The notes: generated from the sequence alone by a model not told the origin. A DNA stretch of 42,216 nt from JAGDXO01 sp964541025 (GCA_964541025.1 CAZIOW010000011.1:1-42216); one strand, 5' to 3'. Shown: positions 8,441 to 17,328, counted from the first letter of the stretch. A program made the numbers and translations.

Positions 8441-9859
8441 ATGTCAGATATTAGGAGATCGGTATCGATTCTCAGAAAAATGAATGATATCCGCGAAGTA
8501 GATGATGAATTCAAGACAGACCTTGAGATTTCTGCTCTCTCAAATTATTACCAGAAGAAGAATGGACCCGCTTTATTATTCAATAAGCCTTCTGGATATA
8601 CAAATTCAGTGATAACTGGTCTTTTCGGAACTTATAGCAGACTGGAAAATGTGATGGAAAGAAGAATTTCGGATATTTCCCAGGATTTTGCAGGTCTATT
8701 CGAGATGTTATACTCAAAACCTGGCATACTGGACAGCCTTAAATTATTTTCAAAACTTAAAAATTTCAATGTTAATGAGGTTGGAAATGGCCCGGTCAAA
8801 GATATTCGTGGCGATATAACACTTGATGATATTCCAATTCTCAAGCACTGGCCAAAGGACGGAGGTAGGTTTATAACCGCTCCTGTTGTCATTACAAGAG
8901 ACCCTGAGAATGGCACATATAATGCAGGTACATACAGGATGCAAGTCTATGACTCCGAAACCACAGGAATGCACTGGCAGACCCAGAAGACTGGCGCAAT
9001 GCATCTCAGGAAGGCAAAGAAATTGGGCAAAAAACTTGATGTTGCTGTGGCTATCGGGGTACATCCATCAATCCTTTTTTCATCCATTTCGCCTCTTCCT
9101 GAAGGCATTGATGAGATGTCATTCGCTGGTTATTTGATGGAGAATAAAGTGGATGTTATTCGTGGGGAAACTGTTGATCTAAGATACCCGTCTAATGCAG
9201 AGATTGTACTAGAGGGTTTTGTTGATCCGGATGAGACCAAGGAGGAGGGACCATTCGGCGACCACACTGGATACTATACACCGGTCGATTTGTATCCAGT
9301 TTTCCACGTGAATAAAATATATCACAGGAGGAATTTCGTATATCATTCTATTCTGGTTGGGAAATACTGGAATGAAGATGTGCCAATTGGAAGAGCTATT
9401 GAAAGAATATTTTTGCCTGTGCTTAAATTCCAGATTCCTGAGATCAAGGATATTTTCCTCCCTGAAGAAGGCCTATTCAATGATGTGATTTTCGTATCCA
9501 TAAATAAGAGATTCCCTGGCCAAGGGAGGAAGGTGGGAATGGCAATTCTGTCCTCTGGACAGATGATGTTTACCAAATATGTGATAGTAGTTGATGAGGA
9601 TATAGATGTCACAGACAGGAAGGAAGTACTCTGGGCAGTGGCTACACGAACCGATCCCTCAAGGGATATTGAGATAATAAAAATGGCACCGACTGATTCA
9701 CTTGATCATTCCTCCATATATCAGGATGTAGGGGGTAAAATGATAATTGATGCTACTGTAAAGAATATGAGTGAGGGTATAAGAAGAAAGTGGCCTGAAA
9801 GGATAGAGATGGACGAGAATGAAATAATAAGGGAAAAAATGAAAAAATATGTCATTTAA
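8441..9859 (+). CDS. UbiD-family decarboxylase (prenylated-FMN dependent)
   Basis: UbiD enzymes remove the carboxyl group from aromatic or alpha,beta-unsaturated acids using prenylated FMN. The 472-residue length is typical. Visible hallmarks are GTYRMQVYD near residue 165 (active-site Arg), the HWQTQKTGAMH segment, and LEGFVDP...EEGPFGDHTGYY near 260-285, giving the Glu-Arg-Glu triad and a metal/FMN site. The C-terminal half includes the VVDEDIDVTD motif and DHSS. The next gene encodes a UbiA prenyltransferase, so the natural reading is decarboxylation of a prenylated ring in quinone biosynthesis (MqnL-like in the futalosine pathway, or a UbiD-type step). That pathway assignment is inference. 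The UbiX-type enzyme that makes the cofactor is not in the window. It overlaps ubiA by 11 bp. Confidence 0.9.
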   Translation: MSDIRRSVSILRKMNDIREVDDEFKTDLEISALSNYYQKKNGPALLFNKPSGYTNSVITGLFGTYSRLENVMERRISDISQDFAGLFEMLYSKPGILDSLKLFSKLKNFNVNEVGNGPVKDIRGDITLDDIPILKHWPKDGGRFITAPVVITRDPENGTYNAGTYRMQVYDSETTGMHWQTQKTGAMHLRKAKKLGKKLDVAVAIGVHPSILFSSISPLPEGIDEMSFAGYLMENKVDVIRGETVDLRYPSNAEIVLEGFVDPDETKEEGPFGDHTGYYTPVDLYPVFHVNKIYHRRNFVYHSILVGKYWNEDVPIGRAIERIFLPVLKFQIPEIKDIFLPEEGLFNDVIFVSINKRFPGQGRKVGMAILSSGQMMFTKYVIVVDEDIDVTDRKEVLWAVATRTDPSRDIEIIKMAPTDSLDHSSIYQDVGGKMIIDATVKNMSEGIRRKWPERIEMDENEIIREKMKKYVI

Positions 9860-10682
9860 TCTTAAGGAGATCATAAAATTCATCAAGATAGAGCATACGA
9901 TATTTGATCTACCATTTGCCTATATGGGACTTGTTCTGAGCGGATTTTTCACAATAAGAGTGATCGTTATAGTTGGTATAGCAGCTACCCTTGCTAGAGT
10001 TTCGGGGATGACAATGAACAGGATAATGGACCTCCCGCTTGATTCAAAAAATCCAAGGACAAGAGGAAGGGCGCTTGTATCTGGTAAGATTACTCTAAGG
10101 GAGGCAAAAATAATTCTTGCAGTGAGCTCAGTTCTTTTCGTTATTTCAGCATTCTCCCTTAATATTTTGGCTGGTATTCTTTCACCAGTAATACTTTTCC
10201 TTTTCTATCTGTACCCCATCACAAAGAAAATATCTGGAATCAGCCATTATGTTCTTGGATTTTCAATAGGGTCGATACTGCTTGCAGGATTCATCGCGTC
10301 CAAGGATTCATTCCCTATAAATCCTAAATTTTATTTCTTTATGATTTTCATATCCCTGTGGATTGCCGGATTTGATATTCTTTATCAGTACCAGGACTAT
10401 TTGTTTGATTCAACTGAGGGAATTAAATCTCTTCCTGTCATTTTTAAGGGAAGAATAACGATGCCCCTTGCCATAAATTATATAATAGCTCTGCTGTTTC
10501 TATTTATATTTTCCATTGGCAATTTCTTGCTTGTGATTGCATCATCGGCAGTTTCCATTATAATAATCATTGAAATATTTACATGGAAAAATTATGATTC
10601 AGATACTCAATTCAAATTGTACAATATTCCCGTCCCATTTATTCTCTTTGTTTTCCTCATTTTAAATTTAATAATAAAATAA
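9849..10682 (+). CDS. UbiA-family prenyltransferase
   Basis: A 277-residue membrane prenyltransferase with about eight hydrophobic helices. The first aspartate-rich motif is N57RIMD61LPLD65 and the second is DYLFD near residue 178, both needed for Mg-diphosphate binding. SKNPRTRGRALVSG after motif 1 matches the 4-hydroxybenzoate polyprenyltransferase/MqnP branch rather than heme O synthase or geranylgeranylglyceryl phosphate prenyltransferase. It attaches a polyprenyl chain to an aromatic ring in the membrane. Operon position after ubiD supports a menaquinone-type pathway. ATG 9849 overlaps the ubiD stop. Confidence 0.88.
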   Translation: MSFNLKEIIKFIKIEHTIFDLPFAYMGLVLSGFFTIRVIVIVGIAATLARVSGMTMNRIMDLPLDSKNPRTRGRALVSGKITLREAKIILAVSSVLFVISAFSLNILAGILSPVILFLFYLYPITKKISGISHYVLGFSIGSILLAGFIASKDSFPINPKFYFFMIFISLWIAGFDILYQYQDYLFDSTEGIKSLPVIFKGRITMPLAINYIIALLFLFIFSIGNFLLVIASSAVSIIIIIEIFTWKNYDSDTQFKLYNIPVPFILFVFLILNLIIK

Positions 10683-10691
10683 TATTGTATT

Positions 10692-11954
10692 TCATTTGAA
10701 CACTTTTTCTTCCTCCAACTGGAAGTCAAGGGCATCCAATTCAACATTCCTTTTAGATGATAGGTAACCATCTGATTTGAATTCCCTTAGATATTCGTGC
10801 TGAATTATGAGCTTCATAACTTCACTTGTTCCTGTCCATATTAAACCCAGCCTTGAATCGCGCAGAAGTCTTTCCACCGGGTATACCGTTGTATAGCCTA
10901 TCCCACCCATTATCTGCATTGCATTATTGACGGAAGACCACATTGCCTCGGTGGAATAGAGCTTTGCCATAGATATCAACTTCCTCACAGATGAAGCCTG
11001 TATACTTCCTCTGTCCAGTTCTTCAGCAGCCCTGGCAGCTGTGTAAACTAGTGAAGAAGCTGATGTAATTGCTGTCATGCTCTCTGCAATCTTGAAATTC
11101 ACACCTTCATGTTCAACTAATTTTGTCCCGAATGCTTCCCTGTTCAGTGAATATTTTGTTGCTATCTCCATTGCTGCAGTTGCAACCCCAACTGAACCTG
11201 CTGCCGTTGTTAATCTCTCAGGTATCATCATCCTGTTGAATATGTCATAGCCTCCATTTAACTCTCCAAGAATATTTTCCTCCGGTACCTCAGCGTCCTT
11301 GAACATTATCCTTGCTGTTCCTCCACCCTTATTTCCCATTAGACCATATATTGTTTCCACTTTCAAACCTGGGGTTTCCCTGTCAATTATAAAGGCGCTG
11401 ACTCCCTTTGACCTTGGTTTAGCATTTGTGTCAGTCAAAGCATAAGTAACAAAAAAATCCGCTCCCTGTCCGCCAACAATGAACCTCTTCTGTCCATTTA
11501 GTATGAATTTGTTTCCCTTTTTTTCAGCCTTCGTGTGCATCATACCGAATAAATCAGAACCACCAGAGGGTTCCGTAATTGCTTCTGCGCCATATTTCTT
11601 TCCGGTGGTTATTCCACTAAGATATTCTTTTTTCAGCTCTTCAGTCCCGTATCGGTATATTGGTTCACCAACTATGGAACCAAGTGAATACATACAGCTT
11701 AGTGTGAAACCCAGATAACCCATCTCTTCAATACCTGACATCTCGGCAACCCAGCCTTTTCCCCTTCCCCCATATTTTTCTGGAAATCTTGCGCCTGCAA
11801 TTTTTTTATTCGCAATAAAATCTATGAATTCTCTTGGGAATTTTACCTTTTCAGATTCTATATCCCTTATGAGTTCGTGTGGTATGTCTTTGACAACCTT
11901 TCTTACCTCATCCCTGAAATTTCTTTCATCATCAGTCAGGAGAAAATTTTCCAA
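10692..11954 (-). CDS. Acyl-CoA dehydrogenase (isovaleryl-CoA-type catalytic base)
   Basis: FAD-dependent alpha,beta-dehydrogenation of acyl-CoA thioesters. The 420 residues include the FAD/substrate segments AITEPSGGSD (about 125-134), GQKRFIVGG and the C-terminal QIMGGIGYT...RLLRDSRLGLIWTGTSE. At the usual medium-chain catalytic position (WTGT, residue 374) there is Thr instead of Glu. A Glu sits at PERL (residue 246), the location used by isovaleryl-CoA dehydrogenase, so a branched-chain substrate is plausible. The start is TTG with GGTGAT four bases upstream. It stands alone: it converges with ubiA on one side, and electron-transfer flavoprotein genes are not nearby. Confidence 0.88.
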   Translation of the reverse strand: MENFLLTDDERNFRDEVRKVVKDIPHELIRDIESEKVKFPREFIDFIANKKIAGARFPEKYGGRGKGWVAEMSGIEEMGYLGFTLSCMYSLGSIVGEPIYRYGTEELKKEYLSGITTGKKYGAEAITEPSGGSDLFGMMHTKAEKKGNKFILNGQKRFIVGGQGADFFVTYALTDTNAKPRSKGVSAFIIDRETPGLKVETIYGLMGNKGGGTARIMFKDAEVPEENILGELNGGYDIFNRMMIPERLTTAAGSVGVATAAMEIATKYSLNREAFGTKLVEHEGVNFKIAESMTAITSASSLVYTAARAAEELDRGSIQASSVRKLISMAKLYSTEAMWSSVNNAMQIMGGIGYTTVYPVERLLRDSRLGLIWTGTSEVMKLIIQHEYLREFKSDGYLSSKRNVELDALDFQLEEEKVFK

Positions 11955-12048
11955 TTAAATCACCAGGATATCAAAGTAAATAACAATATAAATATTGCCT
12001 AAATCTGGCATTGGTTTTCAATGCCTGAAATTTTAATTTCTGTGAATA

Positions 12049-13224
12049 CTATCCTTTCAGCCGGAAACTTTTCCTAAATAGGAAATAGTAAAGGAAAGGA
12101 TCGACCATTGTTATTACACCCCCTATTAGCGGAGGATAATCAATGTTCATTGATATCAGATTTCCGGCAATTGGCGGGGAAACCGATGAAAAACCAGTTC
12201 TCACCATTGATGTGGTACCGGATGATGTCGCCCTTTCAGACTCATCAACTATGCCCATGGAAAATGACTGTCTTATGGGAATAGCTCCCATCTGCATTCC
12301 ATTTCTCAGCACAAAAAGAGTTGTTGTCAGGTACAGAAGAGGAGTGAAAGCCATTAAAATCAACGTGAGAGATGATAATATTCTCGTCCCAATTATTGTC
12401 TTCAACTCCTTGCTGGGAGTTACAAATCTCGGAAGTATATACATCATAAGTATAGTGAAAAGATTTGACGCACCAAAAATAATTCCAATCTGGCCAGAGG
12501 TTAATCCGAATTTCAGGTGAAACCACAGTGAAAATATAGGTGCCACAAATCCTCCCCCTATTCCATTCGGAATAGTTGGGATTGATAATTTTATTATATT
12601 TTTCCACGAGACCTTTGGGAGAAGATGCTTGCTTCTGATTCCGTTGTCTGTCAGCATTATGCTTACAGCAGCTCCTATTATACCAAGAATACCAGCAAGG
12701 TAGAAAAGAGAATATACATTAATTTTTGCTATTTCAGCCCCATCCACAAGGAATGCCCCTGCACTTGAAGCCAGCATCCCTAGAACGGATGCAATTGATA
12801 ATATTTTGGAAAAATTTTTTCTTTCAGTGAATTCAGTTATTAGGGCGGTTTGGATTGCTCCGAAAGGACCACCTGAACCAATAGGTCCTCCGCCAGATCC
12901 TGTAAATCCTCCAAGACCGCTAAGGACTGATAATAAAATTACGTCCCTTGTATAAAGAAAAAGTGAAGCAGAGATTGCGAACAGCACAAACAATAAAATA
13001 AGAATTAATTTCCGGCCATAGTGGTCAGCAATCATGGAGAGAAGGAAGGCCAACACTGCATTTATTATTATAGCTGCGCCAAGTATCAATCCAATCTGAA
13101 GAAGGGTGTAACCTATAGAATGTAGATAAAGACTCAATAAAATATTGAGGAATCCGTAGCTGAAGCTAAGGAGAACCCTTGCTGAAATTATGTTTATCAG
13201 ATTGGATTTGGTCTTCATTCTCAT
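12049..13224 (-). CDS. MFS transporter with Gly-rich loop
   Basis: A 391-residue, 12-helix major facilitator protein. Helix 2-3 loop ADHYGRKL fits the MFS motif A (D-x-x-G-R-[KR]). A GGFTGSGGGPIGSGGPFGA stretch near residue 110 is unusually Gly-rich. The gene starts two bases after the methyltransferase gene stops, so the two form an operon. The substrate is unknown; an exporter of a methylated or toxic compound would fit the pairing but is speculative. Confidence 0.7.
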   Translation of the reverse strand: MRMKTKSNLINIISARVLLSFSYGFLNILLSLYLHSIGYTLLQIGLILGAAIIINAVLAFLLSMIADHYGRKLILILLFVLFAISASLFLYTRDVILLSVLSGLGGFTGSGGGPIGSGGPFGAIQTALITEFTERKNFSKILSIASVLGMLASSAGAFLVDGAEIAKINVYSLFYLAGILGIIGAAVSIMLTDNGIRSKHLLPKVSWKNIIKLSIPTIPNGIGGGFVAPIFSLWFHLKFGLTSGQIGIIFGASNLFTILMMYILPRFVTPSKELKTIIGTRILSSLTLILMAFTPLLYLTTTLFVLRNGMQMGAIPIRQSFSMGIVDESERATSSGTTSMVRTGFSSVSPPIAGNLISMNIDYPPLIGGVITMVDPFLYYFLFRKSFRLKG

Positions 13225-13226
13225 CC

Positions 13227-13760
13227 TTACTTTTCAAACATAAGAAGATAATGCGTTTTGAGATCCCTTTCCTTTATAAGATGGAAGCCCATCGCCTCAA
13301 AATCCTTTATGACTTGTTCTCTTGAAATTTTTAGCCATGATGGAGGCCCAAAAGTTGTAATCTCAGGTTTGAAATCAAGAATAGCTACTCTCTTCTTTGC
13401 AATTTTGGGTAAATTTTTCATAATGGATTCTTTGCAGGAATGAACTATATCGTGATAGACGTTTGATATGTATACAAGGTCATACTGATCTGTGTCATAT
13501 TTGCATATGTCTCCCTTGATGGTTTTTATGCCCATTGACTGAAGCTCATTGAAATTTCCATCATAGGCATCTATTATGGATACATCCTTGGTTCTTGCAA
13601 ATATTTCTTTTGTGAAGAAACCATCCCCTCCCCCGAGATCTATTACCTTTTCTCCCTCTTTTATATCCAAGAAATCTATGATTTCCTTTGTGTTCAATAA
13701 ATTAACCCTTCTCATATGATGCATCCCGTGATGCCATCCATTTCCGTGCGGATTATTCAT
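13227..13760 (-). CDS. Class I SAM-dependent methyltransferase with His-rich N-terminus
   Basis: The 177-residue protein has a Rossmann methyltransferase fold. Motif I is KVIDLGGGDGFFT near residue 40, a SAM-binding Asp sits at IIDAYD, and DLVYISNVYHDI near 95 is motif IV-like. The first 16 residues (HGNGWHHGMHHMRR) are rich in His and Met and could bind metal. It resembles UbiE/type 11 enzymes. The substrate is unknown. The operon partner is the MFS transporter downstream. Metalloid methylation was considered, but the multiple Cys expected for an ArsM-type enzyme are missing. Confidence 0.7.
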   Translation of the reverse strand: MNNPHGNGWHHGMHHMRRVNLLNTKEIIDFLDIKEGEKVIDLGGGDGFFTKEIFARTKDVSIIDAYDGNFNELQSMGIKTIKGDICKYDTDQYDLVYISNVYHDIVHSCKESIMKNLPKIAKKRVAILDFKPEITTFGPPSWLKISREQVIKDFEAMGFHLIKERDLKTHYLLMFEK

Positions 13761-13802
13761 GATTTAGGTAATACATATATCCATAAATAAATTACTATTA
13801 TC

Positions 13803-13892
13803 TCAGAAACCTTCCCTGTTCCTGAAATAGAAGTAACCGGCTCCTATCAGCAGAATTATCAGAACAACCACGAATATTAAAGAATCATTCAT
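13803..13892 (-). CDS. 29-residue single-span membrane peptide
   Basis: A tiny open frame of Asn-Asp at the start, a continuous hydrophobic helix of about 17 residues (LIFVVVLIILLIGAGYF), then YFRNREGF. GGAGGT lies seven bases before this ATG, an excellent ribosome binding site; an in-frame ATG six bases earlier (13898) would be too close to it. It begins 24 bp after the stop of the MTH1187-type gene and is probably cotranscribed with it. The positive-inside tail suggests the C-terminus faces the cytoplasm. Function is unknown. It is supported only by the SD and composition. Confidence 0.5.
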   Translation of the reverse strand: MNDSLIFVVVLIILLIGAGYFYFRNREGF

Positions 13893-13915
13893 TTCCATTA
13901 CCTCCTATAATACGA

Positions 13916-14218
13916 TTATTTATTCACAAATTCTGAGATTCGTTTCAATTTTTTCTCTGATGAGTTATACTTATCAATTCTATGATCTATCTTCAGGATT
14001 GTATCAAGTCTTTTGACACCCATCTTAATTATTGATTCCTCAGCTTCCTTCACGGCATTAAAAATATCCTCTATTGAATCCGCTTCTATCACAGTCCCCA
14101 TACTGTTAGGCGTGAATTTTATACCGATTTTCCTAAAAGTTTTTAGAGCTTCTATAACATAATCCCCTACCGATTCACCTTTCCCTATAGGCGTAAAGGT
14201 AACCTCTGCAATTATCAT
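13916..14218 (-). CDS. MTH1187/YkoF-family thiamine-binding protein
   Basis: This 100-residue protein matches the DUF77 (MTH1187) family. Family marks are the opening MIIAEVTFTPIGKGESVGDYV, the FTPNSMGTVIEAD segment, and the VKEAEESIIKMGVKRL helix. Family members are tetrameric ferredoxin-like folds that bind thiamine or related pyrimidines. Length is normal. No thiamine-synthesis genes are adjacent. It likely heads a short transcript with the small membrane peptide downstream. Confidence 0.88.
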   Translation of the reverse strand: MIIAEVTFTPIGKGESVGDYVIEALKTFRKIGIKFTPNSMGTVIEADSIEDIFNAVKEAEESIIKMGVKRLDTILKIDHRIDKYNSSEKKLKRISEFVNK

Positions 14219-14289
14219 AATTCAGATATGAAAGATATGAATAAATCCTTAGTCATCTGTTTTTTATACTAATTTATATTGGAGATAGT

Positions 14290-14835
14290 GTGTGTGATAC
14301 TTCCCCTTTAAGAGAAGCGCTGAAGAGGGATGATGTTGAATTATGGAATCATTATCAGTATGCTGCTGTTTCTATTATAATACAGAATGATGAGATATTG
14401 CTGGAAAGAAGAAACAGTTCCTTGAATGATCCCTGGGCAGGGCAATTTGCTTTGCCAGGCGGTCATTACGAGAGATCAGACTCAACTCTTTACAACACTG
14501 CAATAAGGGAAGCATTTGAGGAAACAGGAATTAGATTGCATGGAGATAATTACATCGGATACTTCGGTCCCTTCTCCCCGAGAAACAAGAGTGACATGAT
14601 GGTGATTGTCTACGTATTTGAAATTGATAATGAGAAAGAAATCAACCTAATAAATTCGACAGAAACTGAATTTCTTGGATGGATTAAACTATCCAAGTTG
14701 ATAAAAGGGAAAATAAAAGATGATGATGGGAGTGCATATATCATAGATCATGGTACCGTATGGGGCATGACTGCCAGGATTTTAGATAAATTCCTCATGA
14801 TGTGTGGATTGGAAGGTTCTAATGAAAATGTTTGA
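14290..14835 (+). CDS. Nudix hydrolase, CoA-diphosphatase type
   Basis: The 181-residue protein carries the Nudix box GGHYERSDS...AIREAFEETG (residues 57-80). The spacing has one extra residue and Asp in place of the first Glu, as in CoA pyrophosphatases (NUDT7/8 branch). The preceding LLERRNSSLNDPWAGQFALPGG also matches their R-S-x3-L...G-x-x-x-x-P-G-G signature. Such enzymes split CoA or acyl-CoA into acyl-phosphopantetheine and 3',5'-ADP. The start codon is GTG after a weak GGAGATA. An acyl-CoA dehydrogenase lies nearby but is not in the same operon. Confidence 0.75.
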   Translation: MCDTSPLREALKRDDVELWNHYQYAAVSIIIQNDEILLERRNSSLNDPWAGQFALPGGHYERSDSTLYNTAIREAFEETGIRLHGDNYIGYFGPFSPRNKSDMMVIVYVFEIDNEKEINLINSTETEFLGWIKLSKLIKGKIKDDDGSAYIIDHGTVWGMTARILDKFLMMCGLEGSNENV

Positions 14836-14889
14836 GAATGGGAATTCCTTAAAAGTTATTGGCAAATTATTAAATTGTGAGTATTATTT

Positions 14890-15834
14890 ATGAATATGAG
14901 GGATAAAAAGATAGTCATCACAGGAGTTGCAGGCTTCATAGGCTCCAATATGGCAGAAATTCTTGTAAAAGAGAATGATGTTATAGGCGTCGATAATTTA
15001 TCATGGGGAAATAAGGAAAATATAACTTCATTGTTAAATAATAAAAATTTCAAATTCATAAAGGAGGATGTTAACAATACGGAAAATTTTGCAAAGATTA
15101 TAAAGGGGGCTGATCTGGTTGTTCATCTGAGCGCAAATCCGGATGTCAGGCTTGGATACGGTAACACAGATATAGATTTCAGGGAAAATGCCAAGGCAAC
15201 GTATTCCGTTCTTGAGGCAATGAGAGCATCTGATGTCAGGGAAATGATATTTTCATCTTCTTCAACAGTCTATGGAATACCGTCAATTATGCCGACACCT
15301 GAAAATTATGGCCCTCTTAAACCTGTATCACACTATGGTGCCTCAAAACTAGCTGCAGAAGGGTTCATATTCAGCTATTCAAACTTGTACAATTTTAAAT
15401 CCAGCATTTTCAGATTTGCGAATGTAGTCGGCAGGAAAGGTACTCATGGAGTGATATATGATTTCATTAATAAGCTCAAGAAAAACAGTGCAGTTTTGGA
15501 GGTTCTTGGCGATGGTACACAATCAAAATCCTATATTTACGTGGATGACTGCATTGATGCGATGACATTCCTTCATGGGAAAGATGATGGCCTGTTCAAT
15601 ATAGGGACAGATGGAAGAACATCAGTCCTAGATATTGCAAAATTTGTCATAGATAAATATTCTCCGGGTGCAAAGATTAAATTGATGGGAGGACCAAATG
15701 GAGGAGGGTGGCCTGGAGATATAAAGGTTATGTCCCTTGACATAAGCAAGGCTAAATCCTATGGATGGAATTATAAGTTGAATAGCGACGATGCTATAAA
15801 GAAGTCAGTGGATGAGCTGGGAGCAAAACCATGA
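14890..15834 (+). CDS. NAD-dependent sugar-nucleotide epimerase (GalE-like)
   Basis: An extended SDR protein of 314 residues. The NAD-binding GVAGFIGSN is near residue 12, the catalytic SSSSTVYG and Y-x-x-x-K (HYGASK) lie near residues 120-155, and RFANVVG follows. The likely reaction is UDP-glucose/UDP-galactose (or dTDP-sugar) epimerisation for surface glycans. The stop overlaps the next start as ATGA, so it is coupled to the KaiC-like pair, an unusual combination. Confidence 0.88.
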   Translation: MNMRDKKIVITGVAGFIGSNMAEILVKENDVIGVDNLSWGNKENITSLLNNKNFKFIKEDVNNTENFAKIIKGADLVVHLSANPDVRLGYGNTDIDFRENAKATYSVLEAMRASDVREMIFSSSSTVYGIPSIMPTPENYGPLKPVSHYGASKLAAEGFIFSYSNLYNFKSSIFRFANVVGRKGTHGVIYDFINKLKKNSAVLEVLGDGTQSKSYIYVDDCIDAMTFLHGKDDGLFNIGTDGRTSVLDIAKFVIDKYSPGAKIKLMGGPNGGGWPGDIKVMSLDISKAKSYGWNYKLNSDDAIKKSVDELGAKP

Positions 15835-16631
15835 ATATACCTACGTTCGTTTCTTCACTCGATACAATAATGAATGGGGGGGTTCCATCTGGCTCCTCTA
15901 TACTTCTCCTGGGAGAGCCAGGAGCAGGAAATTATGAATTCGCATTCACATCCGCCGCGAAACTATCAAGAGCAATGGAAGGTATAATCCCAAGGGAACT
16001 TGAGAACAAGGATGTGAATATACTTGATGGTATAATATACATCACCCTTTCCCGGCCAGAATCTGAAATAATAAGGCAACTTCAACTAACAATGGAAGAT
16101 GATATGGTTAGGAATTTAATTAAAAAGATAAAGATAATTGATTTTTCCTCAATATATTACTCAAAGACACAGATTCCTTATTCATGGATAGGAGGGACCC
16201 ATCTGAGGGAGAAGGAGGACCTCATGACATCCCTTGTTTCTTCACTTGAAAAGGAAGCAAAGGGGAAAATGATCATTCTGGATTCCATAACAGATATGAT
16301 AACGTCAAAAATATTCGATGATAAGATGATATTCGACCTATCAAGGGGAATTTCAAGGGCTACGAAGAAATGGGATTCACTTCTCTATGCTCTGATGACA
16401 GCAGATATCACAACAAGGGAAAATGAAAATATCCTTATGGATATATTTGACGGCACAATGATATTCAGATGGAATACTAGCGACAGGTTTAGCAGGAGGA
16501 AAAGATTCATGTTCATTCCAAAATTCATAGGTGTTCTGCCAAGAATAGAGCAGGAGAGGATAGAAAGATTCGACACTGATTTTGATTATAAGTCTGGAAT
16601 GGTGGTTTTGAATACCACGAAGGTGAAATGA
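15831..16631 (+). CDS. KaiC/RecA-superfamily protein with degenerate Walker A
   Basis: The 266-residue protein has the KaiC/RAD55-like opening (SSLDTIMNGGVPSGSSILLLG), but its P-loop reads GEPGAGNY instead of GxxGxGK[T/S]: the invariant Lys and Thr/Ser are Asn and Tyr. A Walker-B-like KMIILDSITDM persists near residue 145. Classical nucleotide binding should therefore be weakened or lost. It overlaps both neighbours by four bases and probably forms a heteromer with the intact ATPase that follows. Role is unknown; KaiC-like archaeal proteins often act as regulators. Confidence 0.75.
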   Translation: MNIPTFVSSLDTIMNGGVPSGSSILLLGEPGAGNYEFAFTSAAKLSRAMEGIIPRELENKDVNILDGIIYITLSRPESEIIRQLQLTMEDDMVRNLIKKIKIIDFSSIYYSKTQIPYSWIGGTHLREKEDLMTSLVSSLEKEAKGKMIILDSITDMITSKIFDDKMIFDLSRGISRATKKWDSLLYALMTADITTRENENILMDIFDGTMIFRWNTSDRFSRRKRFMFIPKFIGVLPRIEQERIERFDTDFDYKSGMVVLNTTKVK

Positions 16632-17326
16632 TGGAACTAGTAGATTCTGGAATAGATGGTCTCAATACAATGCTTGGTGGCGGTATTCCCTCGGGAAGCT
16701 CAGTGCTAATACTTGGAAGTTATGGGGCAGGAAAAACTACTCTCGGGATGCATTTTATTTATGCAGGCCTTAAAAAAGGGGAAAGGGTAGCATATTTCTC
16801 CCTGGAGGAAAGAAAGGAAAGCATACTGAAAGCATCGAAACAATATGGCATGGATCTTGAACCATTCTTGGATAATAACTTGATAATGATGAATCCCGGT
16901 GCAGTTGAATTTGTGGAAATGCTCAAGCTGAAGGATAATTTCAAGAAAGGCATAGAGGAAGAGAATGTCTCAAGGGTTGTGATTGACAGCATATCCATAA
17001 TGATGATGGCAGCAGATTCCGATGTCCTTAGGAGGAATATAATAATGAATCTATCGGAATCTTTGAAGGATCTAAATGTCACGAGTCTGCTTATCGCTGA
17101 AACAGATGTCGGCCAGCCATACACAAGCAGAGAAAAATTTGCAGAATTTATTGTGGACGGTGTCATTTCACTTCAGCACATATATAATGACAGAAATGGG
17201 GAAGAGTCAAGCCTTGTGAGAATATTAAAGATGAGATTTATGAACCACGATAGAAAAGCCAGACCCTATGCCATAGGTGATAAAGGTATACAGATAATGG
17301 CCAAATCAGATATTTTCATCAGCTGA
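16628..17326 (+). CDS. KaiC-like (RAD55 family) ATPase, intact
   Basis: A 232-residue single-domain RecA-superfamily ATPase. The opening is GIDGLNTMLGGGIPSGSSVLILGSYGAGKTT, with the Walker A Lys at residue 36. An EERKESI segment and a Walker B (RVVIDSISIMM) near 120 follow, then FADGVI-like FIVDGVISL near 180. It is coupled by ATGATG overlap to the degenerate paralog and lies two bases from the convergent AlaX gene. Translation could begin at the second ATG (16631). Partners and signal are unknown. Confidence 0.82.
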   Translation: MMELVDSGIDGLNTMLGGGIPSGSSVLILGSYGAGKTTLGMHFIYAGLKKGERVAYFSLEERKESILKASKQYGMDLEPFLDNNLIMMNPGAVEFVEMLKLKDNFKKGIEEENVSRVVIDSISIMMMAADSDVLRRNIIMNLSESLKDLNVTSLLIAETDVGQPYTSREKFAEFIVDGVISLQHIYNDRNGEESSLVRILKMRFMNHDRKARPYAIGDKGIQIMAKSDIFIS

Positions 17327-17328
17327 GA

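Noticed and set aside
13227..13760. Methyltransferase as an ArsM-type arsenite methylase
   Set aside because: The conserved cysteines required for arsenic binding are not present, and the arsenite exporter is far away.
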